A stretch of DNA of 64,000 bases from the NCBI RefSeq assembly GCF_035222275.1, contig NC_085881.1:4836001-4900000 (forward strand), given 5' to 3'. This DNA is from Podospora bellae-mahoneyi. Lineage: Eukaryota; Ascomycota; Sordariomycetes; Sordariales; Podosporaceae. A program made the position numbers and the translations under genes. Under the pieces are notes generated by a model. It worked only from the letters and a program-made list of their open reading frames with translations, was not told the DNA's origin and ran no database searches. Of the stretch, positions 43,576 to 54,680 are shown piece by piece (positions within the stretch are counted from its first letter, which is position 1; every line of letters starts with the position of its first letter).

Positions 43576-45103
43576 TGAAGATGATGGCAAGCGGCCTCCC
43601 GTCAAATTGTTGTATGTTGTGTTACAGGGCCCAAAAACTAACCCGCGTGTTGGTCGCGCCAGGTCTGTATTCATCCAAATGCCTTTCCGGATGGTGAGCA
43701 GAATCAGTCTTGTATGGTACCGGCAGTTGTGGAGACTGCCATAGACCTCCTTCATGTGGATCCGACTGTGTTCCTTCATTTTCTGCCTCTGAAGGTCCAT
43801 GCCCGACCAGGATATCAGAGGAGCAAACAAGGCCACACTTGCGGCATTTGGGACCGGCGCTCCGCTACGAAAATTGGGTCAGCCATGTTCGCTGGTAGTT
43901 TCCATTGTTCGAGACCATATCTTTCCATACCCAACTCCTCCATTCTGTGATTCAAGCCCTCTACTCTCTTTCTGTCGTTGCTCCGACAGGTCTCTCGAAT
44001 ATCATCCTCAATACCTTCGACCTCACGTCACATTTGTGGTTGCTCCCACATTTCTGTCAGGCCCACACACGTGGGTTTCTCTGTGGTTTTAGGGCTTGTT
44101 TATCACACACTTCTGTGGCTTGTTTTTTCTCTCTGTTAGATTTCTACCATCATCACTTTTCGCACCACTTTTGCCTCAATTTTCGCGTCAGCGACCACTG
44201 TCCACTGTCCCACATGACCTCATCCAATCTGCGATCAATTGTGTGATCATCTTGACGCTGCGCCGGCTTCTTTGAGCTATTCCGGGGGTCAGGCGTTGGC
44301 CAGTTATCACGAGATACTGGATTTATGGCAGCTTCCGAGTTCTTCTTCTATTGTCCACTGTCCCTCGACTTCATGGCGTGAATCTGTGTGCTGACCAGCT
44401 CAAGAAGTAAACGGTGTTTCTCCTCCTGATTGAGGCGCTCCTGTTCGCGCTCATATTCCCGTATTTATTGCCTGAATGGGGTAGGTTTTCCTTCTCTCGA
44501 GATGAGGATGACAAAGCACGCAGTATCATGCACCCATGCTTGGACGTCTGTGCACGTTTGTGTTGGACTTGGCTCACCGAAGCGTGGTTTTGTGACAAGG
44601 GCTGGAATTCTGGGCTTGGTATAACACTTGATGAGGAATCCTTTCGTCCAACTGTTCTGCTCTTCTGCTCGTGTTTTCATCTCTCTCAAAGAGGACCTCG
44701 CTTGTGATAACCTTGGCCATCTTCTAATAATACATCTGCTGCTGCCGCTGGTAACACGTCACTCGTTTCACTTCCCAACAACTGGCTCAGACATTTCAGG
44801 TTGAGTGAGCCACAAGAGAAAATGCAGTCTTGGTTGTGTTTTGTAGGCGAGGCACAATAACTCGCTTGAGGTCGCTTAATTGTTACAGATAGATCCGGGA
44901 AGCAACAGGGACTGACGCTAGCGAGCAACCCCCTTGACTTCCAATGCTCCCCGGCCAACTTTTGTTTCTCCAAAACGTCAAGGATGAAGCTTTTCTTTTA
45001 CTTTTCTTTCTTGCTCTGGTAACGAGGATAACCCTCAAACATACCGAGAAATACTTTGACGCTATAGCTGCAAATGAAAGAAAAATTATGCGTGGCCGCT
45101 AAA
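43576..45103. other. Intergenic region of 1.5 kb
   Basis: Open stretches (for example 43905-44246 plus, 44686-44973 minus) have a skewed composition and no motifs. T-rich and pyrimidine-rich patches occur around 43920-44200. Nothing supported. Confidence 0.4.
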
Positions 45104-46374
45104 CTACTCCGGCATCGACCCTTTCCGGACAGTCTTCTGCATCTCGTATCCACCTTCCTCATCACTCATGCTTCTTTTCCCATTACTGTATGTTGAAACC
45201 ACCTCGACCTCATCAACCCGGCAAATGCGTTTTGGGTCGCGGCCGGTGCTCGATCCCAAAATCCCTGTGTCGCTCATATCATCTCCGCAACCAGGCCGCT
45301 CCTCCTCCATGTTTCCCTCGGCCTTGACGGTAATGACGATCCCAGTCCGATTTGCACCATACTGGGGCGTCGTAGCCTGGTAATACTGTCTGCCCTTTGT
45401 GCGGACCGAGGTGCGCACTTCGTTGAAAAGCACGCGCAACGCAGGGATAGAGGCGGCCATGATGGTGACAGAGATTTCCGCAGTGTCGTAGATGTTGAGC
45501 TGGGCGGTATAGAACGAGTCCATCTTGAGGAGATTTTGAAGCGAGACAGTCTTGACTATGGCCATAATTGCGGCGCTGTGGCAGTAAGACACATGTTAGC
45601 GCACGTCGGAGCACTGGAGAGAAACGAAAAAAACACAGACATGATTCCCATGCTCATGGCGATGCCCACGCCTAGTTTCTCCTTGGTCCGCATTTGCAGC
45701 TTCGAAATGATCATCCACGGCAACAAGGCTAACACAAGATCGCAGAGGGCCGAGTATGCCCCGGACACATATGCAAGCACGAGTGAGACGTTGAATGAAT
45801 GGCATGAACCCTCAGCGCTCAGGTCCCACGTCTTCTGGATCGGTGTGCAAAGGAGCCACGGGACCATGGCAGAGAGTCCGAAGGCGATGTTCATGCTGAT
45901 GATGATGAACCATACGGCCCACTTCATCCAACCCTCGGAGAAGCGTAGCATGGTAATGGCGAAGGCTGTTTTACTCCAGGACATTGCAGTGATGGTAAGG
46001 GTCGCTCGCGGCATCATGAGAAGGAGCTCTTTGGTGGAAGGTATTGGACTGACACCGGGTTTGTCCCAAGGATGCTTCCCGTAGCCCACATCTGCCACCA
46101 GCGTCGTCATCAAGCAGGTCGCTACCAGGTGGATGACCTGGGATGCGATCAAGAAGTGATCATCCCACCATAGCCGCCGGCTGCTGATGAGCTTGCAGTA
46201 GATTCTTGTGCCTAGAAATAACCCCGCCACGCACCATAGTGACCAACCGACGGCGAGGAGCTGGGGGCCGGCATTGTCATGGGATAGAAGGTCCGGGTCG
46301 CCATAATCGATCATTGGAGGACCCATTGCGTTGCCGCCGTCAGTCGAAGGAGGTCGTTGTACTGATCGGTCCAT
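45104..46374 (-). CDS. PTH11/SAT4-type rhodopsin-domain integral membrane protein
   Basis: Two exons, 46374-45641 and 45575-45104 (65-nt intron with donor GTCTGT), encode 401 residues. The seven-helix rhodopsin-domain pattern of fungal PTH11/SAT4-like proteins is present: a short outside N-terminus, VGWSLWCVAGLFLGTRIYCK, WWDDHFLIASQVIHLVATC, VGYGKHPWD, WSKTAFAITMLRFSEGWMKW, CTPIQKTWD with the paired Cys (CHSF) loop, SGAYSALCDLVLALLPW and, after the intron, AAIMAIVKTVSL and YDTAEISVTIMAASIPALR. The hydrophilic C-tail of about 90 residues carries acidic and Ser-rich text. Such receptors sense surfaces or plant signals in pathogens; here a plasma-membrane receptor is inferred. The CFEM domain found in some members is missing. 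Confidence 0.9.
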
Positions 46375-47700
46375 GTCGTTCGGGAATGGACTTCAGGTTA
46401 GGTACGTGACATTCCTGTAACGATAAACATGAGGAAAAAAATAAAAGAGAATATAATAAGAGAGAAGAGTCCGGGGAAGGTCACATTAGAGATAAAGAAG
46501 TATTGCAGATCGTTCGATTCCACAGGGGGGATCGGATCTGCAATATGGAGCCATTCTTTTCAGGGGAAAGGAAGCAGTGGAGTCTAGACCCGAACCACGG
46601 GACTGGTTTCGCGCACAGAACCTTCGAATCTGCCAACAACGGCTGACACTAATACACGACACACAGACGCACACCTCTTGCCGAATCCGTATTCGATGCT
46701 CGGTCTCAAGCAACTTCCTTGGTAGCTGGTGTCGTTTTACCTAATAAGCGATGAGGATCTCGCAGCTTTCACTTCACTCCCAGTGGAGCGCTTATGTCGG
46801 CTACATGCACCTCATCCTTTAAGGTAGCATGTGCACCGACACACCTGCATCTATTCGACCATTCTCGCAAGAGTCTGAATCAAGCAGGTTTGTTTGATCA
46901 AAGCGTTTTTACATATTTTATTATCTTTCTTGCCAAAAACCTCAGAGACGTACAAACCTCAACAGTAGAAATCATCTAATACCTCATGATTCGCCAAAAA
47001 CCTTTCCGCCAAGGCTTCTCCGCGACCATGGAGTCTGCTAGCTTGGCGCGCTGCAGGACTGCCTCAGGAACGCCTGGACAGGAGTCCAACATCAGGCTAG
47101 GGGGTAATCCGGTAGGCAAATAGCTCAAGCCTGTGGAAGCAAAAGGACATCCTACCCACAGGGTAGGCCGGGTGATATGTATCTCTACAAAACCGATATC
47201 CATATCCTGTAATGGCGTCTGAAAGAGAGTGGTGTTCCGGTTGCTTCAATTAGGTAAGTAACCTGAAACGTCTTTGAACAGGGCAGGTTTACATTGATGC
47301 GGGAGGTACTTCCGCTTGGCATCTCGCGAATCTATGGTAGGACTTCAGACTGTTAAGTTCATACTAGGTACCTATTCACCACACAGCCGTCCTCCAAAGT
47401 CAATTGTAAACATGAGTTTGGAAACACCCCAAAGTAAAGAGCACAGGACGCCCAAAGTTCTTCGATACCTTGGGAAGGTCGATGTCGACTGCAGATACCG
47501 GTGGAAAAAGGCACAGTGAGCAGTGTTGGATACTACCGAAAGGCCTGCTGGGATTGTCTACATGGACATCATCTTCAAGCAACCACCAGGGTATTGGCTT
47601 CAGAGCGCAACTGTTTTTGTCACGTTGAGCCAGGACGCAACCTTGAACACACGACGCCAGCACAAGTCTTCGTCCGCTTGATTCCGACTACTCCGCTCAG
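46375..47700. other. Intergenic region of 1.3 kb
   Basis: Upstream of the PTH11-like gene, with an A-rich patch near 46430-46470. Short open stretches on both strands have no support. Confidence 0.4.
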
Positions 47701-48395
47701 ATGACACAACAGTTTAGACCCAAGTCTTTGACTGGCACCCCGACTGTTCAGTGGGAAGAGAAGTCAAACTTCTTCATCCCAACCTTCGGCTATGGGGCTT
47801 CGAGCTAGTAGGTGTAGACCACCAGTCTACCACCTCAATCAGTCGTGTTGATCAACGGGTGTTCAAAGGGACTGTAGGAAGGCCAAAGACCCGCAAGATT
47901 ACTGCACGTTGGAGTGGGAGTTCATCGGCAATGAGCTGGACCCCAGCAAAGCAAACAAACAGGAGTACAACACGGTTTTCTCCTTTGAACACAGCGGAAA
48001 GCCGGTCATCATGCAAGTGGATATCCGTCAGGGGAAGGTACAACGCAAAAGCTTTCCAATTAAACACATTTTTCTTACTAAAGTTTTCAACCCAGTTCGG
48101 GGAGAGTGGTAGCTCTACTCTCACCCACCTCGACCTTAGCAAGCAATGGGACTTAAAGAAAGTTTTTGATCCAATCGTCGATAGTCTCGACATGGCCATG
48201 CATATGGAAAACTGTGGTAATTCTAACACAGTGCTTCCGGACGCAGTTCCAGCTCAATTCCATCTCCTGAATTGGCAAAGCCCGAGTAATAGTGTTCACG
48301 GCCCACCCAATGCCCACACACAAGCCCAAAGCGAAGTCAACATCACATTCAAGCCAACGGCCAGGAGGATCGTCAAAATGATCCACAGCCGATAA
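47701..48395 (+). CDS. Probable multi-exon gene of unknown function, 5' joins unresolved
   Basis: Coding-like blocks on the plus strand: MTQQFRPKSLTGTPTVQW at 47701, then DYCTLEWEFIGNELDPSKAN and FSFEHSGKPVIMQVDIRQG (about 47888-48036), then GESGSSTLTHLDLSKQWDLK to MAMHMENCGNSNTVL after a plausible intron (GTACAA...AACCCAG, about 48037-48092). The first block cannot be joined to the second by standard splice sites without meeting a stop, so either the start lies elsewhere or the 5' part is damaged. The protein is hydrophilic with no signal peptide. The 3' end may be at 48395 or, in another frame with Gln-rich text, slightly further. Family unknown. Confidence 0.4.
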
Positions 48396-49985
48396 AGCCG
48401 GAAGAGCCCCAACAGCAACAGCTGAACACAGCACCAAAACAAATATAAGGACTTCCGACAGAATTCTAACCGCACCGCGCAGTGAAGCTCTCGAGAATGC
48501 CATCAAGGAGTTTGTCTGGGTCCCAGGACTTCTCATTCTGATTACCTGAATTCTCTCGTTGTCATTACCGGGTGGCTTTCCTTAAGGCCGGAACCACCGC
48601 TTGCAGACCTTCACAGCACCAACAGAGAGCATGGAGGAAGAAAAAAAACCGAAGATTTTGGACGAAGCAAAAATGACGTCTGGGAGTGAAGCATCAAGGA
48701 TTTCTGACAGTCTGGTCTGGGAAGGCTCGCCTGATCCGGCCGCCAAATCAATCAAAAGCGGAGGGCAAGTAGGAGGTCACGGTGCAGATAGACCTTTTCA
48801 TTCAACAAAAGGAGCATCATCAACAGGAGGAAGAAGGCTATGACACACTAGTATTAAACATCGGACGACTAGCGGGAGAATGGTTATCATTCGGGAGTTT
48901 TATTTGCGGATTAGCGACGAAAAGAATTCATATTTTACCTATGCACTCATACCATGAGCGAATTTTCATTCCAAGAAAGAAAGGAAAACCGAGGATAGGT
49001 AATGTGGTGAGGTCTATATCATATACATAGCCATCCGTTGCATGCAGCTCGGCTACACGTAGCACAAATCGTACTTTGTCTCAGCCTCAGACAGATATGA
49101 CTTCATAAGTCAAACTCACAAGTAAAACCGGGGTACGCGGTAAGCCAGTCTGAATCGAGTAAGCTGGATCGTTTGACTGGATGTAGGTTTCACTCAAGCT
49201 TGCACTCATCGTTGCGACCAGGGTGCACATGTCGGAGTCAATATATAAGGCCGACCAAAAGATCGCCGTCCAAATAACTACTGGTGTTTGTCGTCAACGG
49301 ACTATTAGCTCAATCCTTCATATTCAACTCGGACACCCTACCTCCACCTGATATAACGCAAACGCTGCCTGTAACCTGTCGACCACGCGATCATATTAAA
49401 AGTGCAACTATGAAGGGGGGTTTTCCCACGTTGTCTTGGGTCTTTTAACCTTCTTGGCGTCCAGCAAAATCCAAAGCTTGTCCGTTGATGAGAAGCAGCG
49501 CTGGATGTTTTGGTTGGAGAGGGGGATCTTCGGATAGATTAAGCTTTTTTGGATGAATATGTCTGGGCCCGCCGCCAAGGCCCTTACCGGATGATGGCAC
49601 CCCGCTCCGAAGGGTCCCTCTGTTGCTTTGCGATGAATCCCATTTATCGATCCTTGGTTCTCTATCTGGTCCTTTAGTTTCCGTGGGGTAAGTGACCACA
49701 GATCCGGCCGCATGAATGGGCATAGATACCCATCAAGACAAGCGTGGCGACGCGATGACGATGAAGGGCACCAACCCGGTAATTAAGTACGACCTCGGGA
49801 GTAGGGAGCAGAAACATGGGAATAAATGAATAGAATGAACGAGTGACATAAGAAAGGGAGGACCTGCCGCACCCTCCTACTTTGTCTCGGATGCTGCCGA
49901 GCCTTTCTCCATTCCCTCCAACTGTCGTGTTGTGGCATCCAGAACCAAAACAACGAACGAGAGGGAAACACTCACAAGAGCAAAG
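48396..49985. other. Intergenic region of 1.6 kb
   Basis: A somewhat AT-richer stretch between about 48840 and 49030 has open frames without motifs. The last part should contain the promoter of the sugar dehydrogenase. No gene supported. Confidence 0.4.
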
Positions 49986-51313
49986 ATGGGCCATATCATC
50001 AACACCGTCGCGAGCGTCGCGGCTTTGACCGCGCTCTTCGTCCCCGAAGTAGCTGCTCAGTCATGCCCGGGCGTCAACAGTCGCTTCCAGCCCCGTATGG
50101 GTTCTGGGTACCGGTTCAGCTTGCTTGCTACCGGGCTCCGCCAGCCCAGACACATAACCATCGATAGCTCCGGTAACCTCCTTGTCGCTGAGGGTGGTTC
50201 TCAGTCAGTCAGACGCTTGGTCCTTCAGGATCAGGGCAACATCGTTTGTGTTCAGTCCAACACCCAGCTCAGCGGTACCAACGTAAGCCACCCCCATTGC
50301 AAGCAAGGTGGATATGAGGGTGGAGCTGATAAGGAAGGCGATAGACCAACCATGGTATTGCTCTTTCTGCTGATGGCAGGACACTCTTCACATCCAACTT
50401 GGCCTCGGTGAACGCCTACTCCTATGACCCGGCCACAGGACAGGTTGGCTCCGGACGCCAGATTGTAAACGGAATGTCCAACACGGGCACTCACCCGACC
50501 AGAGCCATTGCTACCTCCAAGTGGTCCCCAGACACCATTCTCGTGGCGCGTGGTTCTCAAAACAACATTGATACCACGACCACTCAGACTTCCTCTGGTC
50601 GTTCGATGATCAAGACCTTCTCCATCTCGGCGGGCACGCAGTCAACCATCAACTACAACACGGGCGGCGAGGTCCTTGGCTGGGGTCTCCGCAATATCGT
50701 CGGCTTGACTGAGGACCCTGCCTACGGCGGCATCTGGTCTGTCGAGAACCAGATGGACGACCTCCGACTCAACGGTCGTGACATCCACAACAACAACCCA
50801 GCTGAGCGCCTCAGCTACCACGGCGTTCTCAACGCCACCACCAACCGATACAAGGGTCTCAACTACGGGTACCCCTCTTGCGTCCCGGCATGGGACCCCC
50901 AAAACGTCGGCATCAACGGTCTGGTGGTGGGCTCCCTCTTCAAGCCCGACTCTGTCCCCAACGCCAACGACTGTGCCAACCGCATGACGGGCCGTCTCCA
51001 TTTCCACGCTCACACTGCTCCTCTTGATGTCAAGTTCACCGCCAACGGAACTGCTGCATACATTGCGTTCCACGGCAGCTGGAACCGCAACCCTGCTGAT
51101 GGGTACCGTGTCATGCGGGTGGACTTCCGGAACGGCGATCCAGTGGCCGACGTCAGCTCGACGACGGCGCAGATTCCGGTCATGGAGAATAGCAATGTCG
51201 GCGGCTGCCCCAACAACTGCTTCCGTCCGGTCGGTCTGGCGTTTGATGCCAAGGGTCGCTTGTACGTGTCGAGCGACACGACCGGTGAGATTTATGTCAT
51301 CTATGGCGCTTGA
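49986..51313 (+). CDS. Secreted PQQ-type sugar (sorbosone/pyranose) dehydrogenase
   Basis: Two exons, 49986-50282 and 50345-51313 (62-nt intron GTAAGC...GATAG), encode 421 residues. Signal peptide MGHIINTVASVAALTALFVPEVAA precedes a six-bladed beta-propeller. Family signatures are PRHITIDSSGNLLVAEGG, HGIALSADGRTLFTSN, GWGLRNIVGLTEDP, RDIHNNNPAERLSYHG, YGYPSCVP, FHAHTAPLDVKF, AYIAFHGSWNR and GRLYVSSDTTGEIYVI. The intron end at 50344 was chosen because it gives HGIALSADG in frame; a later AG (50377-50378) would lose it. Homologues oxidise aldoses such as L-fucose or 2-keto-glucose with PQQ (CAZy AA12 type) and can feed electrons to lytic polysaccharide monooxygenases. No haem or cellulose-binding domain is attached. 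Confidence 0.88.
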
Positions 51314-53095
51314 GCAGGGTGAGATGGGTCAGCCTGTCGTTTCTTGTATCTACCTGGTATTAAGTGCGGCCGAGTTAGACAACGAGGATCAGGCTGTGTC
51401 ACCTACATGTCGTTACAGTGATCGATGCGAATGTGGTTGGAATGCAGAGAACCATGGAAGGGAAGATGTCAAAAGGCTGGGCGCAGCATGTCAAATAAAG
51501 CCAAGCCCAGGTGCCAAACAAGAGCGAGAAAAAGAAAAAAAAATTGGCGGAAATGGAGCAAGTGCAACTACCGAAGCTAGCAATTGAGCCAGATAAGGGC
51601 ACGCAAGCGACCAAATCTCTCATTCTTTTCCGTCAGGCAAATCAATTGCCAGTCAAGTCAGATCAGGTCATGTCTCACGTGGAAAAACATCTCCGAAATG
51701 AAACAGGCACTTCTGGGGAGCCCCAGAAGCCAAGAGTGTGGGGAGCTCCACTAAACGACACGCCAAGAGAGCTTCGGCAACGGGGCATGCGAGGGACTTG
51801 GACGACAACCCTTGGCATCGAACTGTTGCATCGTCACCATTCACCCGTCCGAACACATATTAGCTGATATCGACATCATTTATTGGCCTCGAGTATCCTC
51901 GAAAATCCCTTGCACACCGTAGGACACCACTGGCTCCACCTGGCCGGAATATTTCGTCCGAGTACCTTACCCAACCAACGTCTTGTGCCGGTTCATCAGC
52001 TCGCCGTTTGACCTCTTGCTATATGAGCAGACCTGCTGATAAGCTTCACAGGCACTTGTAAAGTGACGGTTTTGTGTTACCTTGAACACCACCGCTCTTG
52101 TGGCCATCGAGTCAAGACCGCCACCGCCATGTCAAAAGGGAACTTTGAACTAGCCCTACAACACCTACAACGCCTACCTGGCCTCTTAATGAGCTTATCA
52201 CGTTCGCCATACGTACAGGTACACTTTAGCCACATTACCTGCACAGGGACTCTGAGTTATACAGCTGACCACATCATCCACATGCTTGTTCGGTGAGGAC
52301 GACAATAACATTGTTTCGAACCTCTGGAACTATTCAAAGCCATACGGCTTGGTCACGCCATACACCTATATGTTCTGTCCCCGCTCTTTATCACTCATGA
52401 AAGCAACCTAATAGGGTGCCTCAATCCGCCAACATTAATGAGTGCATAATGCTCGCTGCAATACTCATGCAAGTGGTCGGGAGCAATGATAATCAGGCCA
52501 ATACGAAACCATCCCAGCCATCCGTCACCATGCATGGAAGCACAAATGCCAACTACGTTCAAAGATCCGAGTACTGTTCATATTTGATTTGGTTGTGACT
52601 GGCTGCAACCGGAGTTTGAATCTACAAGAAGTAGTAAGTCTGATCTCTGTGCGTTCATAGGTACCAAGAGCACAAAGCGAAACAATATCCTCAATCTGCC
52701 TCACACAGGTCTGAGTAATCGATATTATGCAGATCTATCAGAACGCATAGCTCATGGGGGGCACTGGGAGCCTCTCTTGCCAGTTTCTGGCTCCTGTTTG
52801 GTGAGAATACATATCAGCCAGCCACCAGAGCTTGCGGCTGAATCCCAAAGTTCTTGAGTCGCGGCACAAGAGAATAGTCTCAATGGCGTTTACGGACACT
52901 ACCTGTCATGATCGAGTAACAGAGAGGTCGGATATCAGGATATAAGACTGCCCAGCCATTGCTCTTTTGTCACCACACAGATCCTCAACTAGAAGCCTCA
53001 AACATTGTTTCTAGCACTCTATCTAGCACTCCAGTTTTCACACCAATATCGAACCGTCCTACGCAAATTCACCTCACCTATCCTTGAACTTCAAC
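51314..53095. other. Intergenic region of 1.8 kb
   Basis: Open stretches (51511-51867, 52063-52296, 52416-52598, all plus) lack motifs and upstream signals. The end carries the promoter of the next gene. Confidence 0.4.
52940..52946 (+). promoter_or_regulatory. Probable TATA box of the Trp-rich hypothetical gene
   Basis: ATATAAG occurs about 150 bp upstream of the ATG at 53096, a normal spacing for a leader of about 110 nt rich in CA and TC. Confidence 0.4.
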
Positions 53096-54460
53096 ATGGC
53101 CGACATCCGCACACTTCACTGGTATGAGTCGGCGGCTGACAATCAAGCGATTACTGCCAATGGCTGGAGATTCCAGGTGGCCAAGTCGGTTGCTACAGGA
53201 AATGGAGCACCCATTTACAATGTCGTGTGGCAGTCCCAAGGTGTTGCCCCCGTTACCGATATTTCCTGGAAAGCTCAGTATGCTCTCAACTGGACCGCCG
53301 CTCTGATCTCGCCTGGCGTCAAAGTCAACGTTGGCGGTATATGGCAGCGATGTAACAAAGGCGAGACCTACGATCTAAACCCACAAGGTACTTTACCTAT
53401 CTTGAGTTGCTTCTATTAATCTTATCAGGTTGCATCTTTGCTAACTAGTGTATCTTGCATAGGATACTGGGTGCCCTCTGCAACACCGGCTGGCCCTGAT
53501 GGTGCTGGCTGGCTCAACATTGGCAACATTGATTATGCATACCCGCATGTCCTTGGAATCCATATCATCGTGGGAGTTTTGAACAACCAGACAGGCAGAT
53601 ACGAACCTATCTTTGTGGACCAGGCAACCCTTCCGAAGGGTAGCTCGGCGAAATACCAGCCACAAGAGAGTGTGAGTTGGTGGCTCGAGGGGAGTGATCT
53701 CACTGGTCAGGTCTTCAGCAACACCAAATCCAACGCCACAACCTTCGACTTCACGAATCCGAGCAACCCTCTCACAGATTCTTATGAGTGGTCAACTTCG
53801 TACGTAATGCGCCAAGGCCAATGGGTCATTGCAGCCGGACCTGTTCCCCAGGCCTTCCGTGCACCTCCTCCGTCTGAAAACAGGGTCAACCCCCTCGGCG
53901 GGAAGGATCCAATTCTTCTCGACTTGGATGTAGGAAGCTGGATTGTCAGATTCAACCCCCCCTTGCTCGGCGATGCTATGGGGGTCGCTGTCACAGCTCT
54001 CCGGGAAAATCTCAAGCAACAGTTTATGGGACTTGAGGTCAAGGCTGTAGGCAGCGAAGGCACCGCGCTCACAATCCAGTACGAGGCTGGTTCGGCTCCT
54101 GGAGCCCTGGAACATATTGGATTTCCCCGCGGTTCTCCCGGACCTCAAAGCACAATCAACAGCGCACTGAGGGAGTTGCAGACAGCCGGCGAACTCCCTA
54201 AAACCGAGGAATGGCTTATCGAGCCGGCACCCGTGGAGGAAACAAATGGTTCAGCACCGATCCAGGCGCGCAAGAGCAAATCCAATGGGGCCAGCACCCA
54301 TACCAACACCAACAATAACAGTAACAGCAACAACAGCGGCTTGGCCTACCGCTACGGCCCCGCCCCTACTGACCAAAACCCGAACAACTTTGCCGCCAAC
54401 TACCAGACCAAGTCCCCCTTCCTGCAGCAGGGCTATCCCTCAAACCCCATCTCAACCTAG
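53096..54460 (+). CDS. Hypothetical Trp-rich beta protein with Asn-rich tail
   Basis: Two exons, 53096-53387 and 53463-54460 (75-nt intron), encode 429 residues. There is no signal peptide. The N-terminal half has regularly spaced aromatic strands (LHWYESAADNQAITANGWRF, YNVVWQSQGVAPVTDISW, YALNWTAALI, WWLEGSDLTGQVF), reminiscent of a beta-sandwich or lectin-like fold that binds small ligands, but I cannot name the family. The middle has a Pro-rich hinge and a second mixed domain (LLDLDVGSWIVRFNPPLLGD, ALTIQYEAGSAPGALEHIGF). The tail is low complexity (HTNTNNNSNSNNSG) and likely disordered. Intracellular or unconventionally secreted; function unknown. Its 3' flank contains a CAA-rich simple repeat. 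Confidence 0.75.
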
Positions 54461-54566
54461 TATCCCTATAAGCCCCACACCGTCAGCACCCTCTCTGTCC
54501 CCGGTCGCGGCTCTTTTTCTCTGTTCAAGTTTTATCTCCTACAAAGAAAGACGAGAGCCGAGTTGA

Positions 54567-54680
54567 ACAGGAACAGCCACATCTTCGCAACTAGGACAAC
54601 CACAGCAACAACTACCATGACGGCAACAATGGAAGCAACAACAGCAATGACGACAATGACAACAACAACAAAACCAAGTT
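54567..54680 (+). repeat. Imperfect CAA/ACA-rich simple repeat
   Basis: An AC-rich, C-A-A based tract with units such as CAACAACA and GACAATGACAACAA lies just after the Trp-rich gene, probably in its 3' untranslated region. It continues the Asn/Ser-coding low-complexity character of the gene's tail, as if the same repeat had spread past the stop. Confidence 0.55.

Noticed and set aside
45536-46084. Plus-strand open frame opposite the PTH11-like gene
   Set aside because: The seven-helix protein on the minus strand has clear family motifs, while this frame has none.
48153-48536. Minus-strand frame with one hydrophobic segment
   Set aside because: It overlaps better coding blocks on the plus strand, and its single hydrophobic stretch has no family or promoter support.
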